A model generated the notes under the pieces. That model saw nothing but the letters and a program-made list of their open reading frames with translations, ran no database searches and was not told where the DNA came from. A stretch of DNA of 64,000 nucleotides from Henricia sp. BOLD:AAB3569 (Eukaryota > Echinodermata > Asteroidea > Spinulosida > Echinasteridae). Position numbers and translations under genes: made by a program. The DNA is taken from positions 62,001 to 126,000 of the forward strand of contig JBBELK010001083.1 in assembly GCA_037783545.1 (NCBI GenBank), read 5' to 3'. Below are positions 45,701 to 57,700 of this stretch, one piece after another (within the stretch, counting starts at the first letter, position 1; each line of letters starts with the position of its first letter).

Positions 45701-48700
45701 TTCCGGTTTCCCGACCGACCCTATTTTTAGGCTGCGACCCTATTTTTTTTATCGGAAAAAAAAATGAAATGAAAAAAAAAAAAACAAAAACAAAAAAAAC
45801 AAAAACAAAAACAAAAAAAAAAAAAAGAAATTAGTGTATCGATACATGTATATAAACGTATAAATAAATTTCTAACGACGTGCTTCATGTATTGTAGAAG
45901 TTATTTGGTTTACTGTTACCCTTAAGCCTTGACTACACGCAGATGCCTCCATATGATTGTGCACAAAACAAATTGGCAAAAAAAAAAAAATTCCCTACCT
46001 ACCTACCCTATTTTGAAATGCCATGTAATCGGAAGCAGAACTATTTTTTTTTTGGCCTAATGTATGTGTACCGGTACATGTACATCGTTTTTATTTTGTT
46101 TAACCCCCAAAAGCTTACAAATGTGGCTCACTCTTGTGTACAGTATTTGTATTAGCAATCGCCTGCTTTTTAAATTCAGCGGCAAACCAGTTTGTGTACA
46201 AACCTATGGAACAGCTGCGCGCAAAGCCATTTTTTCGCGATAGTGTGAACGCCCCTTTAGGCATAATGCATAGTTCCGATTTCGCCCAGTTAACCCCGCC
46301 CCCTTGGATATTGTTGCTATGCCTCGCACGCTATCATCAAAATGTCCACACACTGCACAAACCAATGGGACTTAACAAAAAGCACAGATTCATTGGATAA
46401 AACTCAAAGGTATTCATGTTTGAGGGCCGACAGTGATCTTAGAACACACTGAGTAAAGGGCCAGTAATATACAGGGATGTCACATATGAAATACATGCTT
46501 TCTTACCTTTGAACAGCAAAATGCCCGGCCTTGAAACCAAAAATGAACCCGGATCACCGCATACAACAATGTACAAACTGTATGGGCAGAAAATCGCGTG
46601 GTGTTGTGAGGCAATGCACTTTGACCTATGTGGGCGCTGTCTGCTTGCTCTGTTGTAATTGGTCTGCGGGTTCGGCTTGATTGACGGGTCGGAACTATGC
46701 ATTTCAAGATTTAGCCAAATAATTTGGACACGGCCTGATCTTGTTCTTTCCTCATTTTCAACTTGCACAGATTCAAATTCGAGTTGAGAGTGTACTGCAA
46801 CAGTAACTTCTATGGTTCGGACTGCAACAAGCATTGTGTTGGCCAGAACAATTATCAGGGGCATTACCACTGTGACCCAAACACAGGGTCGAAGATTTGT
46901 TACTCGGGGTGGACAGGTGAGTGAATACGCCCTTTGCAATTGACATCATACCCACAATTCTTTGCAGCTGATGTGGGAAGATTTTTCAGCTCCTTTGCAA
47001 ACTGTCGGAAGAGAAAACATGCTATGAATGGCTGTAAAAATAATAATAATAACAATAATAATGCAGATTTATAAAGCGCACATTCTAATACAAATTATTA
47101 CTCATGGCGCTGGAAGGAAACAAAAATAGGGAAACCACTAGTCAGAATATGCTTGCTTAAATAATAATGTCTTTAGGTCCCTTTTAAAAATTGCCAAAGA
47201 CGGGGAGTTCCGGATAGAGTTTGGCAATTTGTTCCAAAGAGTTGGTCCCATATGTGCGAAGCCTCTGTCACCATAGTGTACTGTCCTGGACCTAGGAACG
47301 ACTAGATGCGGTGATGAGGATGAACAGAGAGAGTAAACTGTGTCCTTAGTTTGTAGCAAGTCGTTAATGTAATCCGGGCATGGTTATAGAGGGATTTGTA
47401 GAGGGGAACAAGACTTCTACACAAAATTACATGGCGATTCAAAGGGAAGATTCTGAAAGTGCTGTACCCTGGGGCTATTTCTCTGTCAGGGCATTGGTTG
47501 CAAATAGCTGTTGTTTACATTGTGTCACTGGGCCAGAGGTAGAATGATTGATAGCTTCCATTATGCAGGGTACACATTAATGGGGCTTGGCTAGAGGCCC
47601 AGATTTCCCAGGTCCGCTTGACTGGTGAGTGAACTCAACAATAAAGGTGACTATACAAGCTCCAACAGGGGGTTCAATTGAGTATTACATGGCACTTGAG
47701 GGAAATTGAGTGTTTATAAGTAATTAAAAAATTACAAGAATGCTTCTCCAAATTCAGAGGCTCCATCATTGCGAAAGCGGGTGAAGCGGAAAAATCAGGG
47801 TGTTCTGTCCAGCGGATATACTGAGTCTTCTTTCACACTGGCCCTGAAACTTTCAATATAAACAATTTTATTGAGTCATGCTTGCTTTTATTTTTGTATT
47901 TTGTATTTTTGCAGGACTAAACTGCAACCTGGATTATAACGAATGCCTGTCAAATCCCTGCACAAATGGAGCGTGTACCAACGGAGCCAACCGATTTGAC
48001 TGTACATGTGCAAATGGATGGACAGGTATATAGTATAATTATTTAGTGTTTTTTTTAGGTTTTTTTTCTGTCAAAGCACTGACTATTTGTCTACCATTTT
48101 AGTCCTTACGTAGTATAGACCTTTATTATGGTGCGTCCATCTTTATCTTGTACGTGTCGGGCACGATCAGTGCGTCTGCGCTACCGCGCGATAATGCGTT
48201 TAATCTTCCGTTGAAATACGCTGCGCGCTCTCTTGATCGCGCAGCGCCTGTGTCATTGTGATGCACACAATGAACAATTTCAAAACGGGACCAAACTATT
48301 TTTTTCTGCAAGCCTCGCTTTGGTTACATTCATTTTAATAGGAGAAAAGGGAACATGGTCGCACCGTGATAAAGGTCTATAATCAACTATGGTTGTTGTA
48401 AATGGGTCATTCCATGAAAACAGAACACAGTGTCCCCCTTACGTCGTGACACTTTGAGTTTTTATAATTATCGGACTTCACAGAACAATACCCTCAGCAT
48501 ATAAAGAATTATGGCCTCATGAATTGAACACCACCTTTATATGTTGATAGTACTACCCAAAACATTACCAGAACGATTAATAAACTAGTGCGATCTTCTA
48601 AATGCAAGTGTGACATTTTGAAACTTTCGTTCAAAATGTAACAAATTTCGCTCATAATGTAATTTGAATCGATAAAGTCCAGGTTCTACAGCTGGGTAAA

Positions 48701-51700
48701 TCAGCAACTACCTTTTCCAGAAAGAAACTGGTCAAAAGACTTGAAATGTAATCGCAAGAGTTGAAAAACTGCCTTGCAGTCCCCCCTTTATGTCGCTGTG
48801 TGTAAATTTGAAGCGCATTGCCGTGAGAAAATACGTCGTGAAACAATTTGCTTGAATATTTTCAATACTATGATACGAAGACATGTCTAACCGTTTGTAA
48901 ATTATTTTAAATATTCTACATTATTTAGAAATTGCACAGAAATTTCTTTAAACAATTTTGGTAACTTGAAAAGGCCATTTTTACAAATGCATCAAAATGT
49001 CACACTTTGTTAAACCAAGAAATAAATTTCTTATTGGTCCTCCACCCATTTTCATCATAATTTCGGCATATTTTCTCTGCATCCAAATGAGCCATTACTT
49101 CATTTATTACCGAATTTTCCAGGAACAAAATGCGATATGAATATTAACGATTGTGCCTCAACTCCTTGCAAGAACAACGGCATCTGTAACGATCACGTAG
49201 CGTCGTACAGTTGCACATGTTTAACGGGCCACGTGTATGCCGACCATTTCTGCGAGTACGATGACTGCGCAAGTCAGCCGTGTATGATTGGTTCCACGTG
49301 TCTTGACCTGATAGGGACCTTCAATTGCATCTGTCCGTTGGGTTTCTACGGAGACTTGTGCGAGGTTTGTAGAATACATAGAGTTAAATATGGTAGACTA
49401 GTGTGCAGACTCGCCTGTAAGGACTGTGTCAATATGGGCTTAACTTTATTGGTACAATTGACAAATTTCAAATTGACACTGGCAGCCTTGGTTATTTCGA
49501 GGCCTAGGTCATTACATAAAGTTGAGGTAATAAAAAAAAAGCGGTGTCCATGTTGCGTTTGTACAAGTTCTTTTATTTAAAGACGAGAATTATTCATCTG
49601 GTGAAATATTTGTTGTACTGATATGGCTAGGTGTCCCAATATAATCATTTTGTTTTCACTGACCAATCTCTCACAGATCATGAAATATTTGTCTTACCTG
49701 TGCAACATGGACACCACATATGTTTAACACTACGAGTACATTTTGGAGGTCTGTAGTTTTGTTACAATGTGATGCAAATAGTGTAACATGTGTTTATTTA
49801 TGAAATGAATATGCAATATACTTACTAAAGTAGCTGGGCTGGAATGTTGCTCATATTTAAGATCTGGTATGTCACACAAAAAGTACCCAACCTCGTGGAA
49901 TGACCAAGACGCTAGATCGTTTGAGATGCACAGTGAACTATTGAAGATGGCGGTTGGTGGCTACGTATACACTGTGGCATGTGTAAAGTGAAAGCCTTCT
50001 ATGTCTCTAAGTGCAGCTCTAAGTCTGGATTCACACTGAGCCTTTTTCAGGCGTTGTGTGTAAATTGGAGGCGCATTGCCGTGAGAAAATACGGCAAGGA
50101 GAGAATTTGGTGTAAACCGATGCAGTGAATATCATAAAATAATAAAACCCTTGCTGCCAAAGTTGATTTTCTGGTTTTCAGTGCGTTGTTTCACTTCAAA
50201 GTGAGGCACGTGAAATTTATGCACATAAGGTGTAAAAAAGGTTCAGTGTGTTCCACCATTAAGCTTTTAATTCCAAGTATGATTTCGTAAAATTTGCATT
50301 TGACCTGAAATTCCTCGTTTTCCAGCTAATAGTGCAATATAGACTGTCATCTTTGTGTAATAACATTACTACCAAATACTTTTTATGATTTCATTGGCAA
50401 GTTTCTGTTATCCTATGTACTATTTTTTTCTTGTCATTTCCAAAGGTTGATATAGATTACTGCATCAACCAAACCTGCGCCAATGGCGGCACATGTGTGG
50501 ATCGACTGGACGGGTTTCACTGTCTGTGTGTAAAGGGCTATGAGGGCTTTCTGTGCGATGTTGAAACGGATGAATGCGCCACCGGTCCTTGCATGCACAA
50601 TGCCACTTGTCATGACCTCATTGGACGATACAAGTAAGGCTGTGACGTTTAGCATCCAATTGGTTTAGAAGCCCATTTATAGTTTACACATCCCTATTTG
50701 CTATATGTGTGTGATCTTAGGCCGAAAACCCATGTATATATGTCATGCATACATCGTACTGCGTGATGTGTACAAATCAATTGTTTTAAAAGAAACGTTC
50801 ATACGGGCGGGGGAGGGGGGGTGGGTTAGAGCCAATGCGTACACCTAACATTAAAGTATATGGGTGACGTCACAAATTTTGCGTACGAGGGAGGTAGGGT
50901 GGGGGGTATAAAATGTCAGAATTTTGTGCGTACAAATATGCACACATGGATTTTCAAAATATGCACGACGCACATACATGTACGCACAGCTCACTGCGCT
51001 CTACGCATGATGGATACATGGATTTTCGGCCTTTTTCTCTCCAAAATTGTAACTTTCAGTAGAAAATTAACAACAATCAATTAACACAATCGTTAACTTA
51101 ACCGCTCTTAACACAAAAACCATGTTTGGATTTTAAGGGTTTTCTGGTACAGTGCTGCATCCATGTAGCTTAAATTACTGCAGACGAGTTTACCAACATT
51201 CTTCCTTGAAAACAGTTGTCTAGTTTTGCATTTTATATCCATGTACATCTAATCGTTTTATTCACTGTTTGTGTCAACAGCTGCACGTGTTTAAAAGGAT
51301 ATGAGGGTGAAAACTGCGAGATTGAAACAGACGAGTGCCTGAGCTCCCCATGCAGGAATAATGCGACGTGCGAGGACCAACTGGCAGAATACCGGTGTGA
51401 CTGTGCACCGGGGTTTGAAGGTGTCACATGCGCAACAAACGTGGATGAATGCTCGTCCTCCCCGTGCTTTGCTAACGAGACATGCGCAGACGAAATAAAT
51501 GGTTACAGGTAAGAAAATGCCACCATAAAATTATTGACTTTAATATTAAAGCAAGTCTAGAGTTTTTCTGGGTATGCTGTATGCACACATGGTACTGTTA
51601 GTAGTTGACTTCTGATGTTAAAGCCCCTTTACATCATTTGTAGTTACCCAAAATTTTAGTTGACAAAATTTTAGTTGACAAGAAAATCCAACTAAAAGTG

Positions 51701-54700
51701 TTGATAGCAATGGTAACAAACACCATTTTTTTTGCTGTGTAAAATGATACCTTTGTAGGAGAAATTGCCAACTGAAGGTACTTTTTTTAATATTAATTGC
51801 AAACAATTTTTTTTACCATTCATTCAACACAAAATCCATGCAGGATTTTTCAGGTTTTTGGAAGAATTACTGCATCTATGTGGCTGAAATTTCTACAAGG
51901 TAGTTTATCAACATTAGTCTTTAGTTATGTAATGCTGCTGTTCTTGGAATTCGTAAAAAGTTTCATCTACAAATGGGCTTTGAAGCGGGAATGGTCCGAA
52001 CACAAACAAATAGAAAAAGGAGTGACCAACTGAGTGTCCGACCTGAGTATCCAGCAGCCGATTTCACGAAAAATTTCATAGCTTATGCAACTTTTGAAAA
52101 TGGCATAAGCCTCATAGGCCTGCGTGTAATTATCACAGGAATGTTGCGCAGCTTACGCAATAAAAAGTTGTGCAAGCGGGCTTACGCAGTGCGTAAGGAT
52201 TCGTGAAATCGGCTGCATGAAGCATAAACAAGCAAATATATTTTGCAATCGAGTGGTGTTACCGAAAGGCTAAAGTGGAGATCGACGACCAGAAATGAAA
52301 AGTTTCAGAGTTAAGATCGAGTTACAAACACTGTCGCATTAAATTTACAAATACGCCACAGAAAATGTAATTGACTCTACAGTGGTTCTGTTTTGCTTCG
52401 CGTTTTGCAGTTGTCTGCGTGAAAACCTATGTGATTACAGCCCATGCGAAAACAACGCCACCTGCATAGACTACCCGAGTTTCATCTGCGTGTGTGCGTC
52501 GGGCTACGGTGGTAGAATGTGCTCCGAGGACATTGACGAGTGTGCGAACTCTCCTTGCGCAAATGGAACATGCGTGGACCACCTTGATGCATTTTCCTGC
52601 CTGTGCGTGCCTGGTTTTGCCGGCCCGACCTGCGAAAGCGAAACCAATGAATGTAACAGCTTTCCCTGCCTGAACGGAACTTGCGAGGACCTCATAAATG
52701 GCTTTTTGTGTCACTGCATGCCAGGTTATTCTGGCATCGCGTGCGAGGATGACATCGACGAGTGCGCCAGATTGCCATGTGAATATGGCAGATGTGTCCA
52801 CGGGATCAATATCTACACGTGTGAATGTGTGGTAAGGGATCGTACAAAGTTGTCAACATTTTTACGGTTTAACAGAGCGTAGAAAGGGGGGAGGGGGGTC
52901 AAGGGCCACGTAGGACTTTACATGTCCTTAAAAATATTGACATATTTCATGGTAGTGACATAAAATGTTGATAAGTAGTATTTCCGGGGAGGGAAGGTCT
53001 TGAAAAGTATTACTCTCTGCAAAATTGTGAAAATATTGACAATTTTCTACGGCCCCTAAGTTTGGTTGCTTTCAGACACTTCATGGCAGCAGACTAGTAT
53101 GCCATTGTGCACTTTTGTCAGAAGACTGGCTCTGATTTCATTGGCTGTGTTTTGAAATTGTACATAGTCATGTGTAATAAAGGTGCTGTTTAGAAAGCCA
53201 TATACTACACTGTTATTTCTATGTGGTGCATGCCATTGCATAGCAACCAACAGTCTGGTTGCTTTGTGCCATTCTCTCTTACGGTGTTTTCTGAAGCATT
53301 GATGCATCTGGGTCTTTCCACAGTAAAGGGGGCATTTTGGCAACACAGACCATATTTTCGAGGAAATACCTTTGTCTGGTCTTAAAATAAAAGAAATAAG
53401 TTTCAGTTGTTCTGAAGAGATAACTTGCATGTAGAGCCAAAAAGGGTTACAAATAGTGTGACAACATGCCTTTGTAAAAACCTGTGTACAAATTTCCAAT
53501 ATACACTTGTAACCGGGACGGACACTTGTGTTACATTTTAGGCCGTCCTGGTTACGAGCATATATTTGAAATTTTTACACAGAGTTTTTACAAAGGCATG
53601 TTGTCACACTATTTGTAACCCTTTTGGGGCCTAAGTTATCTCTTCAGAACAACTGAAACTTATTTCTTTTATTTTAAGACCAGACAAAAGTATTTTCTGG
53701 AAAATATGGTCTGTGTTGCCAAAATGCCCCCCCTTGACCAACATTCTTCTTTTAATATCTTATGCCCTTATTCCAGGAATCTGTAAATGGTTTCATCTTG
53801 CAAATGATACACTGGGCTTCTAAGGACCGTACCAAGATCACATTTTTGAACCCCTCCCCCCAATTTCAGATTTTGATACCATATCATTTGTCACATTTTC
53901 CTCATTACCATTCAGAAATTTCGCCTTCTCAATACGTATATTTTCAAGGATATCGTAAAAAAAAACACGGATGTTTTGTAAACTAATTTGTCTGTTCCAT
54001 AAAGCAGTGCAGTGATTACACCAACCTTTTTGCTTCCACGTCATCTAAACTGGAGATTGCAAATTTCCTGTTTTCTTCCCATGGAAAGTATTTTAGGGAG
54101 GTATTTTATATAATTGTTAAAGTTAGAGCGAAATCTAATTTCTGGGAAAATCTGAACAAGTTCCTTAATCAATTCTCTCAGGTTGACTGTGTCCATGGCT
54201 TTTGTGCTCATAACGGTCAGTGCCATTGTGATGATGGATATGAAGGGAGTGATTGCAGTAGTCAAGCAGATTTCTGTCGGAGTTCACCATGTGCCAAGGG
54301 AACGTGTAACAAGAAATTCAATGGATACAGGTATAAACAAAAAATAAAAAATTTCCCCTCCCCCCAAAATGATTTTGAAACCCGAATTCAATCTGCTAAT
54401 ACTATCAATTATGTTTGGGTGGCTGGCATTTTTTAGAGTTGACACTGATTCCCAAAACAAAAAAAAATCACGATTCCACTCGAAATTGATTCCATTTTTC
54501 ACGGCAAAACTTGAAATATATTGATGAGACTACGTATTGTGCAGGCCTGCAACCTAATGGCACCGAGCGGCACTAAATGTCCGTGAAATGATGCCGGCCC
54601 GTGGCACACACTGAGAATCGATTCCTAAAAAATCTGGAATCTTGATTCCGATTCCCAAAATAGAGTCGATTCTATTCAATTCTGGTGTGGAATCAAGCCT

Positions 54701-57700
54701 ACTATAGACCTTTATCACGGTGCGGCCATCTTTACTTTTCTCCTATTGAAATGAATGTAACCAAAGCGAGGCTTGCAGAAAAAATATTTTGTTCCTGTTT
54801 TGAAATTGTTCATTGTGTGCATCACAATGGCACATGTGTTGCACTATCAAGGACCACGCAGCTAGAGCGGGCAGTGATTCTCAACGGGAGATTACACGCG
54901 CTATCGCCCGATAGCGCAGATGCACTGCACTGATCGTACCCGACACGTAGGCCTACAATGGGGAACGAGACAAAGATGGATGCACCGTGATAATGGTCTA
55001 TTAATGTAGCCTAAGCGTGTACAGTATGGTATTGTGTTCTGTTACGGTGCTTTGAAAGTGCCAACCGACTTGAGACGCCGAGATGGCAACATAAAGTGTT
55101 CCCTCAAACGTTGAGTAGCATATGACTCCTTTGAGATTTCCAAATGAATGTATATTGTGGGGTACCGTGGCCGAGTGGTTTAGGTCATTGGCTCGCAACA
55201 CTCGGGTGAAAACTTGACATTGCGTGTTCGATACCCTGCTGTGGTACCCGTGCCCTTGATGAGCAAGGCACTTAAACACGCTTGCTTCGTCCTTCAGAAG
55301 AGATATAAAGCCATTGGTCTAGTGTGTTGTGTAATGCACTTCAAAAATCCCAGAGGTACTCTTTCGTGAAGAGTAAGGGGATCCCCGGTGTCTCTGGCCC
55401 TTGGCTGCCAATGGTGCAACCCACCTATGTTTTTCGATGTTTAGGTGGAAACACTAAACCAAAAAAATATGGAATGTGCGCTATATAAATGTAATTCCCA
55501 AAATTAGGGGTCCAAAATGTTTGGTGTCCCAGTTACGTACGACACTCTCTGCTTCAAAAATCACCACTCATGATCACAAATTCTCAGTAATGGACTGTGG
55601 CCTGTGATTATAGGGGGCAGCATAATTTTCTTGAATATTTTGTTCTCTGATTCCTGAAAAATATTCAAAACAAAGAACCATAAAGGCTTATAATTTGTTC
55701 CATGGTATTGAATAGGAGTTTGGTGTCCCAAGTTACCTACGCCAATGAAAATTGGCTGTAAAATGAGTTTGCATTAACCTTGGTGCCATATCTACACACA
55801 CACATTAAATTTAAGTGGCATAATTATTCTTTACTGGGAAACCACTTTCAATCACTAAAAACACTTAGAATTCTTAAAAAGCATGTCACACTTTTGGACC
55901 CCTAATTTTGGGAATTGTTATTCTCTTCCATTTACAGCTGCATATGTGATCAGTTCCACACCGGAGATGACTGCACGGTTCCCATAGACAACCCATGTTC
56001 CTTCAAGCCTTGTATACATAATGGAGATTGTGAAACCAGCAATACAGCGGAAGATGGCTATAAGTGCACGTGCCCAAGTGATTTCTACGGAACAAAATGC
56101 CAAATTGGTGAGAAATGGGCAAGCATTTCATGGTCACGTTTGACACATCTGTTTTTTGTTTATTTCCAAAACTTAACCATAACTCCCTAGGGTATATGTA
56201 AAATCGTATTGATTTTGGAGTGTTGGGGTTAAGGACATTTGTCCAAATTTCTTTTGAATTAATCCACCTGGCGGTCCCTTGGTCATTATCCCTAAAAGAT
56301 TAATTAATTGGGGCAGGTTGGTGCCAAGTTGTTTTTCACTGCATTCAGTTTTCCCCATCCTGAGATCTCAGGGAATTTCCACTCTGCTAAGCGACGCTAC
56401 AATCCCCTGAGGAAATCCACGCAAATCTGCGAAGTTAGCTGGCTGTTGGGTTCAGCGAACACACGCCCGAGTCATTTTTTGATGTAAACAAATGAAATTA
56501 GTCATGTTATGGTGGAAATTCTATATTTCTATATTTTCTCGAAATTGGTTCGAATTTTTGTTCTTTGTCACGTTCATCCTATCGATAATTCCTGCGACAT
56601 TTTTATTTACTCCGCATTTAAAACAAATGAATCAGACGGATGGAGAACGAGTAACATAATGTCCTGTTAAATATAAATAGCGAACAGTCGGCGAGTGCGT
56701 TAAATCGGACATGGACTGTGTTTACAAACTGCGCGCACATGTGGTGAAGTTTGACACAACGCCACGTATAACAAGCGTCCTGATTGGTCCAGAGAGGCGA
56801 CAAGATTTCTGTCGCTTGTTCCACAGCGAAATGGGGCCCGTTTCAACAGGGCCTCAGTACGCACGAGTAGGGGAGTGCCTTAAAGGGGCACTGTTGCAAG
56901 AGGATGGTTTCCCAAACTACTGGACATTTGTCCAAATTACTATCAAATGAATCCACCCCAGCAGTCCCTGTGTCGTTAGCCCTATAAAAGAAATCACCTA
57001 TAATTCTTATTAATTGGGGCAAGCTGGGCAGGGTTTTGGTCGTATCTCAAGTGATCACTGGGAGGGATGGTTATCTCATTGAAGCGTTTATCCCTCTGTA
57101 GGGCTTGTTAAGCTCATGTGATAGCCAATCCCAATCAGTGATGAGAAACAACTGCAATACTGTGTTTCAGGACCACCAGTTGGCTTTATAGCTCAATTGG
57201 TAGGGCATCTGCACATTGAGCAGAAGGTCCGCGGTTCGAATCCCAGTGGAGTCAAGTTGTTTTTCACTGCATCCAGATTTCCCAAACTCATGGACATACC
57301 GTTATGGCCACATTTCTATTGAATTAATCCTCCCTGGCGGTCCCAGGGTAATTAGTCCCCCCAAAAATCACATATTTATATTTTTTTTGCCGTATCTGGG
57401 AGGCATTTAATAGGTGCATAAGGATAAATTTGTTCGCAGTCAAGTTACAAGCATAGTCAAGCTTTCTTCAAATGTGGCTCCGATTTCATTAGGACTGTTA
57501 TGAACATGTGTTCGAAAGCAACCACACTTTAACTGATCTGCATCGTTATTGGCTGGTATATCCACAACCTGATTGGCTGACTGAACTGCATTGTGATTGG
57601 GTGACAATGCCTTAATAATGTGGACACATATCCCCTTCGGTCACTTAAAAGCATCCTGAGATATCAGGGAATTTCCACTCTGCAAAGCGACGTTAACAAT

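Noticed and set aside
49365..49580. Extension of exon 7 to the end of its open frame, giving an EGF protein with a different tail
   Set aside because: The extra 70 residues lack cysteines and resemble no domain. The GT donor at 49365 gives the phase needed for exon 8. An intron-retained secreted form remains possible.
52427..52801. A 124-residue antisense frame over the EGF exon
   Set aside because: It is the shadow of exon 10, kept open by codon bias; the sense strand has the EGF cysteine pattern and splice sites.
53056..53499. A 147-residue minus-strand frame
   Set aside because: It lies over a dispersed repeat and the arm of a foldback element, with no recognisable motif.
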